A stretch of DNA of 7,767 nucleotides. Origin: an uncultured Parasphingopyxis sp. (GTDB lineage Bacteria; Pseudomonadota; Alphaproteobacteria; Sphingomonadales; Sphingomonadaceae). Shown one piece after another: positions 1 through 7,641 of the stretch. Each line of letters opens with the position of its first letter. The stretch's first letter is position 1. Made by a program: the position numbers and the translations under genes. The notes under the pieces are model-generated. The model saw only the letters and a list, made by a program, of their open reading frames with translations. It ran no database searches and had not been told where the DNA came from. The DNA lies in the NCBI GenBank assembly GCA_905479515.1, contig CAJQMX010000062.1, positions 1 through 7,767 of the forward strand, given 5' to 3'.

Positions 1-1677
1 ATTGACGTCTGGCAACGGACAATCCTTTTCTGGGATACGCTCAGACAGCGTGCCGACAATATGCTGGAGCACGAGCGTGCTGGTTTGCCGCCATTGCTGG
101 ATTTCAAGTATGAGACGATCCTCGATGCTCGAACTTTTGAGAAGCCCGCCAACTATGCGTTGCTGCGCATTACTGAGATCGGGGATGATTGCTGGGAGGA
201 CTGCGTCGATCTGGAAAAGCCGCCGGTTATCGTCCTTGATCCGCGTGCCGGGCATGGGCCGGGAATTGGAGGGTTTAAACACGACTCTGAAGTCGGGATG
301 GCACTTCACGAAGGCCATCCGGTTTATTTCGTTGTCTTCTTTCCAGAACCGTCACCGGGACAGACCCTCGCGGATGTTCATCACGCCTTGCGGCGGTTTG
401 TCGAGGAGGTGGCGAGGTTGCATAGTGGAAAGCCGCCCGCCGTCCTCTACGGAAATTGCCAGGCGGGCTGGGCGGCCACTCTCCTGGCAGCGGATTGTGA
501 AGGGACTGTCGGTCCAACAATCTTGAATGGATCGCCCCTATCTTATTGGGCGGGCGACGCAGGCATAAATCCGATGCGCATAGCCGGGGGATTACTCGGC
601 GGCGTCTGGATGACCCATTTCACAGCAGATCTTGGCGACGGTCGCTTTGACGGTGCCTGGCTTGCGCAAAATTTCGAGAATCTCAAACCTGAAAAAGCGA
701 TCTGGGAGAAATATGCAGGCCTGTTCAATAAGGTCGATACTGAGCGAGACCGGTTTCTTGAATTTGAACGGTGGTGGAACGGTTTTTACTTCCTGAGCCG
801 CGAGGAAATGGTTGGAATTGCGGAAAATCTTTTCATCGGCAACAAGCTGGAGAAAGGTGAATTCCGCATTTGCGACGGTTGCACTGTCAATTTGCGGAGA
901 ATCCGCAATCCACTCATTATCTTCGCCTCTTATGGTGACAATATTACACCTCCCCATCAAGCACTTGGCTGGATCCCTGCAGTTTATGAAGATACGGAAG
1001 ACCTCAAATCGGCAGGCCAGCGTATTGTATATCTGACCAATCCGCACGTTGGACATCTGGGCATCTTTGTTTCAGCCAGCGTCGCCCGGCTGGAACATCG
1101 GGCTATTCTCGAAAGCCTTGATGAGATCGAGGCGCTTGTGCCGGGGCTATACGAGATGAAAATCGATAACCCCACAGGTGATCCGGATTGTCATAAGCCG
1201 CAATTTGCCGTCAGATTTGAGGAGCGGCAGGTTGAAGAAATACAGTTTCCCCGGCAAGATGAAGCATTTGAACGAGTGCGTACAGTGTCCGAAGCCAATG
1301 AGGCTTTCTATCGCACTTTCATCAGCCCATGGGTCCAGGCGGTGTCAAATCCCTGGTCTGCTGAAGTTATGAAATGGATGCATCCAATGCGTACCAGTCG
1401 ATACCTTTTCTCAGAGGCATTTAATCCTTGGATGCAGGGTCTGGCGGATGTTGCCAAAAAAATTAACGAAATCAGAAAACCGCTTACCGACAACCATCCA
1501 ATGCTCCTAAAGGAACGGGACTTCATTGCTCAAGTTTCCCAGATGATGGAGAACAACCGCAAGTCTCGCGATACCGCCTATGAACGGATGTTCAATATTG
1601 AATACGGGGTTCCGGATTTGGCAAACAATTTCCTTGAGACGAACAAGGGAATTGAAGAGACAGGAAAAAGTTCATGA
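1..1677 (+). CDS. DUF3141 family PHA-synthase-like alpha/beta hydrolase (5'-partial)
   Basis: This gene is open from the first base: the reading frame runs without a stop through [16 protein letters not shown] before the first visible Met at 61, so the true start lies left of the window. The family (DUF3141, often named poly(3-hydroxyalkanoate) synthetase-like) has an alpha/beta-hydrolase fold. The PhaC-like box G-x-C-x-G is visible as GNCQAGW, with its putative nucleophile Cys at codon 457-459. A candidate acid Asp (SYGDNITPP) lies at 937-939 and a candidate His (HVGHLG) at 1054-1056. These match the Cys-Asp-His triad order of PHA synthases. No signal peptide can be judged because the N-terminus is missing. 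The substrate is unknown, and true polymer synthesis is not established for the family. In other genomes it is, from memory, often found near acetate kinase, phosphotransacetylase and FabI-type genes. The stop overlaps the copA start (ATGA), which suggests translational coupling. Confidence 0.88.
   Translation: MDVWQRTILFWDTLRQRADNMLEHERAGLPPLLDFKYETILDARTFEKPANYALLRITEIGDDCWEDCVDLEKPPVIVLDPRAGHGPGIGGFKHDSEVGMALHEGHPVYFVVFFPEPSPGQTLADVHHALRRFVEEVARLHSGKPPAVLYGNCQAGWAATLLAADCEGTVGPTILNGSPLSYWAGDAGINPMRIAGGLLGGVWMTHFTADLGDGRFDGAWLAQNFENLKPEKAIWEKYAGLFNKVDTERDRFLEFERWWNGFYFLSREEMVGIAENLFIGNKLEKGEFRICDGCTVNLRRIRNPLIIFASYGDNITPPHQALGWIPAVYEDTEDLKSAGQRIVYLTNPHVGHLGIFVSASVARLEHRAILESLDEIEALVPGLYEMKIDNPTGDPDCHKPQFAVRFEERQVEEIQFPRQDEAFERVRTVSEANEAFYRTFISPWVQAVSNPWSAEVMKWMHPMRTSRYLFSEAFNPWMQGLADVAKKINEIRKPLTDNHPMLLKERDFIAQVSQMMENNRKSRDTAYERMFNIEYGVPDLANNFLETNKGIEETGKSS
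1662..1667 (+). promoter_or_regulatory. Ribosome binding site for copA inside the DUF3141 gene
   Basis: AGGAAA lies 6 bases before the ATG at 1674, within the last codons of the upstream gene. Together with the 4-base ATGA overlap it supports the 1674 start and coupled translation. Confidence 0.6.
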
Positions 1678-4034
1678 ACAAATCACACTCACATACCCGT
1701 CCTAAAAATGGCGACAATGTCGTCGATGCCGGGTCAATTAGTAAAGACCCTGTTTGCGGCATGACGGTGGACTTAAATAAAGACAAACCACGGTTTGATC
1801 ATGAAGGAACCACCTATCACTTCTGCTCGCAGAAGTGCCATGACAAATTCGCGGACGATCCGGAACATTATATTTCAGGTGCGCACAAGCAGAAAACGAA
1901 AGAACCTGTTTCTGGCGCAAAATACACCTGTCCAATGCATCCCGAAATTGTTCGGGATGCGCCCGGTGATTGCCCGATCTGCGGTATGGCTCTCGAGCCT
2001 ATGGGCGTGCCGACGGGCGATGAAGGTCCCAATCCTGAATTGCTAGATTTCAGGCGGCGCATGTGGATCGGCACTGTCTTAACAATCCCGCTACTCATTT
2101 TGACAATGGGACCCTTCGTTGGACTTGGCTTCATCCGCGAAATGATTGGAGAACGAACTGCTCTTTGGACTGAACTTGTCTTGGGTACGCCGGTTATTCT
2201 CTGGGCGGGCTGGCCATTTTTTGTGCGCGGCATTAAGTCGGTGGTCAACAAGAGCCTTAACATGTTCACACTCATAGGCATGGGCGTCGGCGCCGCCTAT
2301 CTCTTCAGTGTTGTTGCTGTTTTGGTGCCTGGAATATTTCCAGAAGGATTTCGGGACGCTGAAGGCAATGTCGGGGTATATTTTGAAGCGGGCGCAGTAA
2401 TCGTCGTCCTCGTGCTGTTGGGTCAGGTGATGGAGCTTGGCGCACGTGAACGTACCGGTGCCGCCATTAAGGCGCTCCTGGATCTCGCCGCAAAGACAGC
2501 CCGCATCATCCGCAATGATGGCAGCGAAGAGGAAATTCCGCTCGAAGAAGTTGCGGTTGGTGATCGGCTGCGTGTGCGCCCCGGCGATAAAGTTCCCGTG
2601 GACGGGATAGTGTCGGAAGGCCGCTCATCTGTCGATGAATCAATGATCTCTGGAGAACCTCTTCCAGTAGAGAAGGTAGCTGGTGATACGGTTACGGGGG
2701 CTACTATCAATGGCACCGGTAGCCTTATTATTGAAGCGAAGCGCGTCGGCGCTGACACAATGCTTAGCCAGATTGTGGAAATGGTTGCGAGTGCGCAACG
2801 GAGCCGTGCCCCGATTCAGAAGCTAGCAGATGCGGTCGCCGGTAAATTCGTGCCCGCCGTGATCCTTGTCGCCATCCTATCATTTATTTCCTGGTCAATT
2901 TGGGGACCGAACCCGGCTTATGCATATGCGTTGGTTTCCGCCGTTGCTGTACTAATCATCGCCTGCCCTTGCGCGTTGGGACTTGCGACGCCTATTTCAA
3001 TAATGACAGCAACCGGACGCGGTGCGCAAGCTGGCGTGCTCATCAAGAACGCAGAGGCGCTGGAACGGTTTGCAAAAATAGATACTCTTATCGTCGACAA
3101 GACCGGAACACTGACGGTCGGTAAGCCGAAGCTCATCGCCGTACTTGCTGAAGACGGGCATGAAGAGGCGGAAGTCCTTCGACTTGCCGCCAGCCTCGAA
3201 CGCGGTTCCGAGCACCCGTTGGCAGAGGCGATAGTTGCCGGCGCCGAAGAACGCGAGATCACGTTGGCAAAGGCTGAGGATTTTGAGGCTGTCACAGGCA
3301 AGGGCGTCACAGGCGTTGTGGACGGCAAATCCGTTGCTCTCGGAAACGCCAGACTGGTTGTCGATCTTGGTGTAGCCACGAAAGGTTTTAGTGATATCGC
3401 GGACGCCCGACGCGATCAGGGCGAAACAGTTATGTTCGTGGTCGTGGGCGGTGAGATCGCCGGGCTGGTGAGTGTCGCCGACCCCGTGAAGGAAACCACA
3501 CCTGCGGCACTCAAAGCGCTGCATACCGAAGGTTTTCGGATCGTTATGGCGACCGGTGATAACGAGCGCACGGCAAAGTCTGTTGCCGCCAAATTGGGTA
3601 TAGACGAAATTCGGGCCGATGTACTGCCTGAGGACAAAGCGCGCATTATTAAAGAGATGCAGGCCGAGGGCCGCAAGGTCGCGATGGCCGGTGACGGCGT
3701 GAATGATGCGCCGGCCCTGGCGCAGGCTGACGTAGGCATCGCCATGGGCACTGGTGCTGATGTTGCGATTGAGAGTGCCGGTTTCACCCTTGTGAAGGGC
3801 GACCTCAACGGCATTATCCGGGCCCGCCGTTTATCGCGGGCAACTATGCGCAATATCAAGCAAAACCTGTTCTTTGCGCTGGTCTATAACGGCGCTGGCG
3901 TGCCGGTAGCGGCAGGGGTGCTCTACCCATTTTTCGATATCCTGATTTCACCAATTTTTGCTGCGGCTGCAATGAGTCTTTCATCACTTTCAGTCATTCT
4001 TAATGCGTTGAGACTGAGGTCCGTCAAAATCTAG
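1674..4034 (+). CDS. copA: P1B-1 type Cu(I)-exporting P-type ATPase with YHS and heavy-metal-binding N-terminal domains
   Basis: This 786-residue inner-membrane ATPase should export Cu(I), possibly also Ag(I), from the cytoplasm. A YHS domain spans about residues 24-69 (PVCGM; FCSQKC with C51 and C55). A short heavy-metal-binding domain follows at about 84-110 (YTCPMHPE, then DCPICGM), with C86, C100 and C103. No classical HMA domain with GMTCxxC is present. The catalytic core is complete: SGEP at 326-329 in the actuator domain, DKTGTLT at 475-481 (phosphorylated D475), SEHP at 512-515, TGD at 627-629 and GDGVND at 673-678. Metal specificity fits P1B-1: CPC at 431-433, YN at 738-739 and MSLSS at 767-771. 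The His-containing start (MNKSHSHT) may also bind metal. The gene overlaps the upstream DUF3141 gene by 4 bases. The family call is firm; copper as substrate rests on the transmembrane motifs and neighbours. Confidence 0.96.
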   Translation: MNKSHSHTRPKNGDNVVDAGSISKDPVCGMTVDLNKDKPRFDHEGTTYHFCSQKCHDKFADDPEHYISGAHKQKTKEPVSGAKYTCPMHPEIVRDAPGDCPICGMALEPMGVPTGDEGPNPELLDFRRRMWIGTVLTIPLLILTMGPFVGLGFIREMIGERTALWTELVLGTPVILWAGWPFFVRGIKSVVNKSLNMFTLIGMGVGAAYLFSVVAVLVPGIFPEGFRDAEGNVGVYFEAGAVIVVLVLLGQVMELGARERTGAAIKALLDLAAKTARIIRNDGSEEEIPLEEVAVGDRLRVRPGDKVPVDGIVSEGRSSVDESMISGEPLPVEKVAGDTVTGATINGTGSLIIEAKRVGADTMLSQIVEMVASAQRSRAPIQKLADAVAGKFVPAVILVAILSFISWSIWGPNPAYAYALVSAVAVLIIACPCALGLATPISIMTATGRGAQAGVLIKNAEALERFAKIDTLIVDKTGTLTVGKPKLIAVLAEDGHEEAEVLRLAASLERGSEHPLAEAIVAGAEEREITLAKAEDFEAVTGKGVTGVVDGKSVALGNARLVVDLGVATKGFSDIADARRDQGETVMFVVVGGEIAGLVSVADPVKETTPAALKALHTEGFRIVMATGDNERTAKSVAAKLGIDEIRADVLPEDKARIIKEMQAEGRKVAMAGDGVNDAPALAQADVGIAMGTGADVAIESAGFTLVKGDLNGIIRARRLSRATMRNIKQNLFFALVYNGAGVPVAAGVLYPFFDILISPIFAAAAMSLSSLSVILNALRLRSVKI

Positions 4035-4071
4035 GAACGGTAATGCAAATTTTGAAATCATTTCGCAAGTC

Positions 4072-4077
4072 AAGGAG
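4072..4077 (+). promoter_or_regulatory. Ribosome binding site deciding the SHOCT gene start
   Basis: AAGGAG sits 7 bases before the ATG at 4085 and only 1 base before the in-frame ATG at 4079. This favours 4085 over both 4079 and the more distant in-frame ATG at 4043, which has no comparable Shine-Dalgarno. Confidence 0.65.
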
Positions 4078-4084
4078 AATGAAA

Positions 4085-4402
4085 ATGTATCGAGCACAAC
4101 TTACTATCATGTCAGCTATCGGAATGTTGGCATTATCGGCGCCGATTGCGCTCGCTGATTCCGGTGAAAACTACTCCATGCACGGCATGGGGGCGGGCGG
4201 ATGGATATTCGGTCCCTTGATGATGATTTTAATGATCGCCTTAATTGTGGGCGTAGTCATTCTTGTTCTCCGTTGGATGGGTATTGCGGACGGATCAGGC
4301 AATCGGCGAGATCGAGCGGTCGATATTCTCAACGAGCGTTTTGCTCGTGGCGAAATTGACCCGGAGGAGTTTGAAAACCGCAAACGCGCTTTGGATAAAT
4401 AG
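4085..4402 (+). CDS. Small SHOCT-domain protein, exported N-terminus plus one membrane segment
   Basis: With the start at 4085 the protein has 105 residues. It begins with a signal-peptide-like stretch ending in IALA-DS (cleavage expected near residue 24). A short Met/His patch follows (YSMHGMG, 30-36), then a strong hydrophobic segment at about 41-63 and a C-terminal SHOCT motif at about 77-104 (AVDILNERFARGEI, DPEEFENRK). SHOCT is a short C-terminal domain found on many small bacterial membrane proteins; its role is poorly defined, probably oligomerisation or protein contacts. Small SHOCT proteins of this shape are, from memory, frequent next to copper ATPases, and the Met/His patch would fit weak Cu binding, but that is inference. 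An in-frame ATG at 4043 would add 14 basic residues (MQILKSFRKSRRMK) and is less likely given the RBS. The gene lies 50 bases after copA. Confidence 0.82.
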   Translation: MYRAQLTIMSAIGMLALSAPIALADSGENYSMHGMGAGGWIFGPLMMILMIALIVGVVILVLRWMGIADGSGNRRDRAVDILNERFARGEIDPEEFENRKRALDK

Positions 4403-4454
4403 ATGCAAAGGGTTTTTACGGGGTCTTTACAAAAGAACTCAGTGCTAACGCAAC

Positions 4455-4460
4455 AGGAGA
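4455..4460 (+). promoter_or_regulatory. Ribosome binding site supporting a GTG start
   Basis: AGGAGA ends 7 bases before the GTG at 4468. The signal peptide begins immediately after this codon, so GTG is the supported start of the beta-propeller gene. Confidence 0.6.
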
Positions 4461-4467
4461 TTGGATA

Positions 4468-5544
4468 GTGAGAACGATTTTAAATTTTTTGGCTATGGCC
4501 TGGATTGTCAGCGGCATATTGCTAGTGGGAGCACGGTCTCTTCGTGCGGAACCGTTTGTTTACGTGCCGCTAGGGAGTGAGAGTAAAATTGCCGTTATAG
4601 ATGCTGCGAAAGATCAGATCATTGGTATCATAGATGGACTACAGGCTGTTCATGGATTGGCGGGAACTCCGGACGGACGATTTCTAATCGCCGGTAGCTA
4701 TTCAGAGCGCTCTGTCGACATTAAACCGGCAAAACCGAAGGGTATTTCTGAAGACGAACATGCCGCTCATCATAAGGCGTCATCCGTGCAGACAGAAAAT
4801 TCAGATATTGCATCGGTGAGTACTGTTTCCGTGATTCAAATCAGCGAAGGGGAGGTCATACGGACGATCGATGTACCAGGTGCGGTCCATCATGTGTCGG
4901 TCAGCCCTGACGGTAGATACACGGCTGTCACCCGTCCAAACGAAAGTGAAATTTCGGTGATTGATCTGACGAATTTTGAGATTGTCGGCAACATTTCAAC
5001 CGGCGAATTTCCCAACTATTCCGTCTTCAGCCCGGATAGCGAGCGGCTATTTGTAAGCAATGCAGGTGACAGCACCATAAGCACCATCAACAGTAAGAAC
5101 TGGAACGTTGAAAAGGTTATTCCAGTTGGAATGAGCCCGGAACATATCGTGCTCTCAAAGGATGGTAAAACTCTCTTCGTCAATAATGTAGACGACGGAA
5201 CCGTATCTGTCGTTGACACAAAGTCGATGCAAGAAACAAACACGATGAAATTGGGATCGGTACTTCACGGTATTGATCTTTCCGAGGACGGCACCGCGTT
5301 GTTTGTGGCCGCACTTGGGGATGACAAGATAGCAAAGGTCGATCTTGCATCAGGATCCCTACAGACTGCCGAGTTATCACCAGCGCCCTATCATCTGGCA
5401 ACAATTACAGAGACGGGCAAGATTTACGTTTCCAGTTCTGACGAGACCAAAATCTGGGTCGTCGACCAAAAAAGCCTTGAGCTTTTGGGGCAAATCACGA
5501 TCGACGGAAAAGGGCATCAGATGGTTGTGATGCCAGGTTCTTAA
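4468..5544 (+). CDS. Secreted YncE/YVTN-family beta-propeller protein
   Basis: This 358-residue protein starts at GTG. Its N-terminal signal peptide (hydrophobic core about 5-21) has a likely cleavage after LRA, before EPFVYVPLG, so it should be periplasmic. The rest is a repeated four-strand blade pattern typical of YncE/YVTN beta-propellers: I(A/S)VID-type turns at 41-45, 162-166, 246-250 and 329-333, interleaved with SPDG/SPDS/SKDG/SEDG turns at 146-149, 188-191, 230-233 and 272-275. Between the second and third repeats lies a polar stretch of about 35 residues (roughly 83-118). It holds EDEHAAHHK (H98, H101, H102), which breaks the regular blade spacing and could bind a metal. No catalytic residues can be assigned. 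Such propellers serve as protein or ligand-binding platforms and occur near copper and redox genes. Its role in the cluster is unknown; periplasmic binding or chaperoning is inferred. Confidence 0.85.
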   Translation: MRTILNFLAMAWIVSGILLVGARSLRAEPFVYVPLGSESKIAVIDAAKDQIIGIIDGLQAVHGLAGTPDGRFLIAGSYSERSVDIKPAKPKGISEDEHAAHHKASSVQTENSDIASVSTVSVIQISEGEVIRTIDVPGAVHHVSVSPDGRYTAVTRPNESEISVIDLTNFEIVGNISTGEFPNYSVFSPDSERLFVSNAGDSTISTINSKNWNVEKVIPVGMSPEHIVLSKDGKTLFVNNVDDGTVSVVDTKSMQETNTMKLGSVLHGIDLSEDGTALFVAALGDDKIAKVDLASGSLQTAELSPAPYHLATITETGKIYVSSSDETKIWVVDQKSLELLGQITIDGKGHQMVVMPGS

Positions 5545-5547
5545 TTC

Positions 5548-5556
5548 AAGGAGGAG
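5548..5556 (+). promoter_or_regulatory. Strong Shine-Dalgarno for a GTG-started small gene
   Basis: AAGGAGGAG contains the full AAGGAGG anti-16S core and lies 8 bases before the GTG at 5565. It is the strongest RBS in the window and indicates high translation of the small His-tailed membrane protein. Confidence 0.75.
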
Positions 5557-5564
5557 CGTAAGTC

Positions 5565-5801
5565 GTGAGAGATCTTTTCTTTTCCAAAACCGGTATTGTG
5601 CTTATCGGATTTATTGCCGTCGCCGGCTATTTTTTGTGGGTGGAACACACAGCGCATATCATCACTTACCTTCCGTTGATATTACTGCTAGGGGGCTGCG
5701 TTCTGATGCATCTGTTCATGCATCATGGTCATGGCGGCCATGGTTCCGGCGATGACTCTCAGCATGGCCCTTCATCTCATTCGGATAAAAAACATGACTG
5801 A
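5565..5801 (+). CDS. Small DUF2933-type membrane protein with His-rich tail
   Basis: The protein has 78 residues and starts at GTG behind a strong RBS. Two hydrophobic segments (about 10-25 and 32-51) are followed by a hydrophilic tail rich in His, Gly and Ser (MHHGHGGHG at 52-60, then H67, H72 and H77: seven His in the last 26 residues). Size, topology and tail match DUF2933 proteins, which are recurrent companions of copper-resistance genes. The tail is a plausible Cu or other divalent-metal ligand site; its side of the membrane cannot be fixed from sequence alone. The 3' end overlaps the next gene by 8 bases, so the two products are probably made together. No biochemical function is established for the family to my knowledge. 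Confidence 0.82.
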   Translation: MRDLFFSKTGIVLIGFIAVAGYFLWVEHTAHIITYLPLILLLGGCVLMHLFMHHGHGGHGSGDDSQHGPSSHSDKKHD

Positions 5802-6468
5802 TCAACCGGTAAACTATGGACTATGGTCACTCGTGATCATAAATTCCGCAGTGTTCATTATCTTTGCCTTCAGTTTCTTTAAACCCAATAGCCCGCGTGA
5901 TTGGCGGACCTTTAGTGCATTTAGTGCTTTCATCGTCGCATTATTCACGGAGATGTACGGGTTTCCGCTGACCATCTATTTCTTATCCGGATGGCTTCAA
6001 AGCAATTTCCCCGATGTCAACTGGTTCGCGCATGACTCCGGCCACTTGCCTGAGATGCTTTTTGGCTGGAAATCCTCCCCGCATTTCGGACCGTTTCATA
6101 TCTTGAGCTTCGCATTTATTGGCGGCGGCTTTATCTTGCTTTCCGCTGCATGGAAAGTCCTGTATCAGGCACAAAAGTCGGGCAATTTGGCCGCGACCGG
6201 CCCTTATGCACGGATCAGACATCCACAATATGTCGGCTTTGGGCTTATCATGCTTGGATTTCTTTTCCAATGGCCGACATTGCTAACTCTTGCCATGTTT
6301 CCGATCCTATTGGTCATGTATTGGCGTTTGGCGTTGAGTGAAGAACGTGAGGCCGAGGTGACGTTTGGTGATGTCTACCGGGATTACGCGGAGGTTACGC
6401 CCAGGTTTATTCCGGCCTTCGGGCGTGGCTCGAAATCTTCATCCGGGAGCCATGGAATTAATTTGTGA
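5794..6468 (+). CDS. ICMT/PEMT-like integral membrane methyltransferase
   Basis: This 224-residue polytopic membrane protein has hydrophobic segments at about 10-29, 41-66, 103-120, 146-160 and 162-178. The C-terminal half carries the signature of the isoprenylcysteine carboxyl methyltransferase / phospholipid methyltransferase superfamily: GPYARIRHPQYVGF (136-149, RHPQY 142-146), then an EER pair at 183-185 and FGDVYRDYAEVTPRFIP, the SAM-binding region of this fold. Bacteria lack prenylated CaaX proteins, so the substrate is probably a lipid, quinone-like or other small hydrophobic molecule, not a classical ICMT target; this is inference. A loop at about 78-102 holds four His (WFAHDSGHLPEM, SPHFGPFH), possibly metal-related. 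The ATG at 5794 gives an 8-base overlap with the DUF2933 gene. An earlier in-frame ATG at 5725 would only add residues read from the upstream gene's His tail region, so 5794 is preferred despite a weak RBS. Confidence 0.87.
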   Translation: MTDQPVNYGLWSLVIINSAVFIIFAFSFFKPNSPRDWRTFSAFSAFIVALFTEMYGFPLTIYFLSGWLQSNFPDVNWFAHDSGHLPEMLFGWKSSPHFGPFHILSFAFIGGGFILLSAAWKVLYQAQKSGNLAATGPYARIRHPQYVGFGLIMLGFLFQWPTLLTLAMFPILLVMYWRLALSEEREAEVTFGDVYRDYAEVTPRFIPAFGRGSKSSSGSHGINL

Positions 6469-6501
6469 ATTTGATGCAGCTAATCTGAACTGGAGATATT
6501 C

Positions 6502-7029
6502 ATGAAAAATTTTCGTTGGAAGATGATTATGATTATGGCGCTCGTGTCCTTTCCAGGCATCGCTTGGACCGATACTGGTCACGAAGGCACGAAAAGACAT
6601 CAGATGCCGCAGATGAATGACGATAATATGCCGGGAATGATGCGCGAGGGTATGCTGGCGATGCCTCAAATGGATCCAGCCCGCGGACGCGCCCTTTTCG
6701 CGTCAAAAGGCTGCGTTGTCTGTCATTCCGTTAATGGTATCGGTGGCGATGACGCTCCCGCTCTTGACGCTTCATCCATGCCACTGATGATGAACCCGTT
6801 TGAGTTTGCCGCCAAGATGTGGAGGGGCGCGGAAGCGATGGTCGCCTTGCAACGTGAAGAGCTTGACGAGACGATTGAACTGACCGGCCAGGAGCTTGCA
6901 GACATTATTGCCTTCGTTCATAGCCACAAGGAGCAGGCGATTTTTTCCATTGCAGATGTGCCTGAGAGAATGAAGAAATTGATGGATCATTCGGGCGCTG
7001 GGGAGCACCATTATGGCGTTAAAGACTGA
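6502..7029 (+). CDS. Exported monoheme c-type cytochrome with Met-rich linker
   Basis: This 175-residue protein has a signal peptide (MKNFRWK, hydrophobic core about 8-21, cleavage likely near AWTDT) and one heme c site, CVVCH at 71-75, after the helix PARGRALFASKG. The fold looks like a class I cytochrome c. The part after the heme (about 98-142) has the pattern FEFAAKMWRGAEAM, then LTGQELADIIAFVHS; a Met around 107-113 is a likely distal heme ligand, though which one is not certain. Between signal and heme domain lies a Met-rich linker (residues 33-58, eight Met in 23 residues, including MPQM and MPGMM), with a further MPLMM at 93-97. These resemble Cu(I)-binding methionine motifs of copper-resistance proteins. 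The RBS GGAGA at 6492-6496 is 5 bases from the ATG. The 3' end overlaps the Rieske gene by 17 bases, which points to a shared electron-transfer role. Confidence 0.88.
   Translation: MKNFRWKMIMIMALVSFPGIAWTDTGHEGTKRHQMPQMNDDNMPGMMREGMLAMPQMDPARGRALFASKGCVVCHSVNGIGGDDAPALDASSMPLMMNPFEFAAKMWRGAEAMVALQREELDETIELTGQELADIIAFVHSHKEQAIFSIADVPERMKKLMDHSGAGEHHYGVKD
7001..7005 (+). promoter_or_regulatory. Ribosome binding site for the Rieske gene within the cytochrome gene
   Basis: GGGAG ends 7 bases before the ATG at 7013. It lies inside the last codons of the cytochrome c gene and supports the 17-base overlap as genuine. Confidence 0.55.
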
Positions 7030-7579
7030 CACTCAGGAATTGCTGGACTCGTCGCATCCAGAGCGTGAAAGTGGCCGCCGGGATTTTCTTTATGTGGCGG
7101 CTGGAGCGATGGTGGCCGTTGGCGGTGCCTTCGCGATATGGCCGTTTATTGACAATATGAATCCGTCGGCCGATGTGGTGGCCTTGTCGTCTGTCGAAAT
7201 TGACATTAGTCAGATAGAAATGGGGCAACGCGTAACCGTCGCCTGGCGCGGACGCCCGGTATTTATCGATTATCGGACCGAAGCCCAAATCGCCCGGGCA
7301 CGCATGGATGACACTGCGGACCTGATCGATCCTGAGCGCGACGATCAGCGGGTTCAGCGTGCTGAATGGTTGATCGTCATTGGCATATGCACGCATCTTG
7401 GGTGCGTGCCGCTTGGTCAACGCAATAGCGATCCGCTCGGACAGTGGGGCGGCTGGTTTTGCCCGTGTCATGGTTCTCACTATGATACATCCGGCCGAAT
7501 TCGCAAAGGCCCTGCACCCAAGAATCTTGTCGTTCCCCCTTATGCATTCCTTGCTGATGAAATGCTCCGGATTGGTTGA
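7013..7579 (+). CDS. petA: bc1-type Rieske [2Fe-2S] protein (ubiquinol-cytochrome c reductase iron-sulfur subunit-like)
   Basis: This 188-residue protein is anchored by an N-terminal segment with a Tat-like motif, SGRRDFL (20-26), followed by a hydrophobic helix at about 27-46. Both Rieske cluster boxes are complete: CTHLGC (126-131, ligands C126 and H128, disulfide C131) and CPCHGS (150-155, ligands C150 and H153, disulfide C152). The flanking text is that of the bc1 subunit: RPVFIDYRTEAQIARAR, EWLIVIGICTHLGCVPLG, DTSGRIRKGPAPKNL and PPYAF. The length matches the bacterial bc1 Rieske subunit. In a usual fbcFBC/petABC operon the next gene is cytochrome b; the 42 residues visible downstream are not cytochrome b, so this looks like an extra or orphan copy within a copper cluster. 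It should face the periplasm and carry one electron at a time, perhaps with the overlapping cytochrome c. The family call is firm; membership in a functional bc1 complex is not shown. Confidence 0.93.
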   Translation: MALKTDTQELLDSSHPERESGRRDFLYVAAGAMVAVGGAFAIWPFIDNMNPSADVVALSSVEIDISQIEMGQRVTVAWRGRPVFIDYRTEAQIARARMDDTADLIDPERDDQRVQRAEWLIVIGICTHLGCVPLGQRNSDPLGQWGGWFCPCHGSHYDTSGRIRKGPAPKNLVVPPYAFLADEMLRIG

Positions 7580-7641
7580 GGAATGAGATCTAACCCAAAT
7601 TAAAAAACGATACCCGTTCCTGATGGAAGTGAATTAAACCC

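Noticed and set aside
61..63. ATG as the start of the DUF3141 gene
   Set aside because: The frame is open to base 1 and the upstream residues ([16 protein letters not shown]) fit the family, so the gene is truncated by the window edge and does not start here.
2..526. Plus-strand frame overlapping the start of the DUF3141 gene
   Set aside because: It is a low-complexity, Arg/Ser-rich translation overlapping a conserved family frame, so it is a shadow.
2997..3524. Long minus-strand open frame opposite copA, and similar ones at 592-1056, 2918-3379 and 3416-3859
   Set aside because: They lie antisense to well-supported conserved genes, show no recognisable domains and look like shadow frames.
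4043..4045. ATG at 4043 as start of the SHOCT gene
   Set aside because: The AAGGAG at 4072-4077 lies downstream of it and is ideally spaced for ATG 4085, which also begins a compact signal peptide.
4403..4467. Possible terminator or promoter between the SHOCT and propeller genes
   Set aside because: The short gtcttt/aaagaac pairing has a mismatch and no following T-run, and no convincing -35/-10 pair with proper spacing was found; only the RBS is supported.
5725..5793. Longer methyltransferase reading from ATG 5725
   Set aside because: It would overlap the DUF2933 gene by 77 bases and its added residues are an off-frame reading of the His-rich tail; ATG 5794 gives the usual short overlap.
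7580..7641. Possible terminator after the Rieske gene
   Set aside because: The AT-rich spacer has no stable inverted repeat by eye, so a transcription end is not supported.
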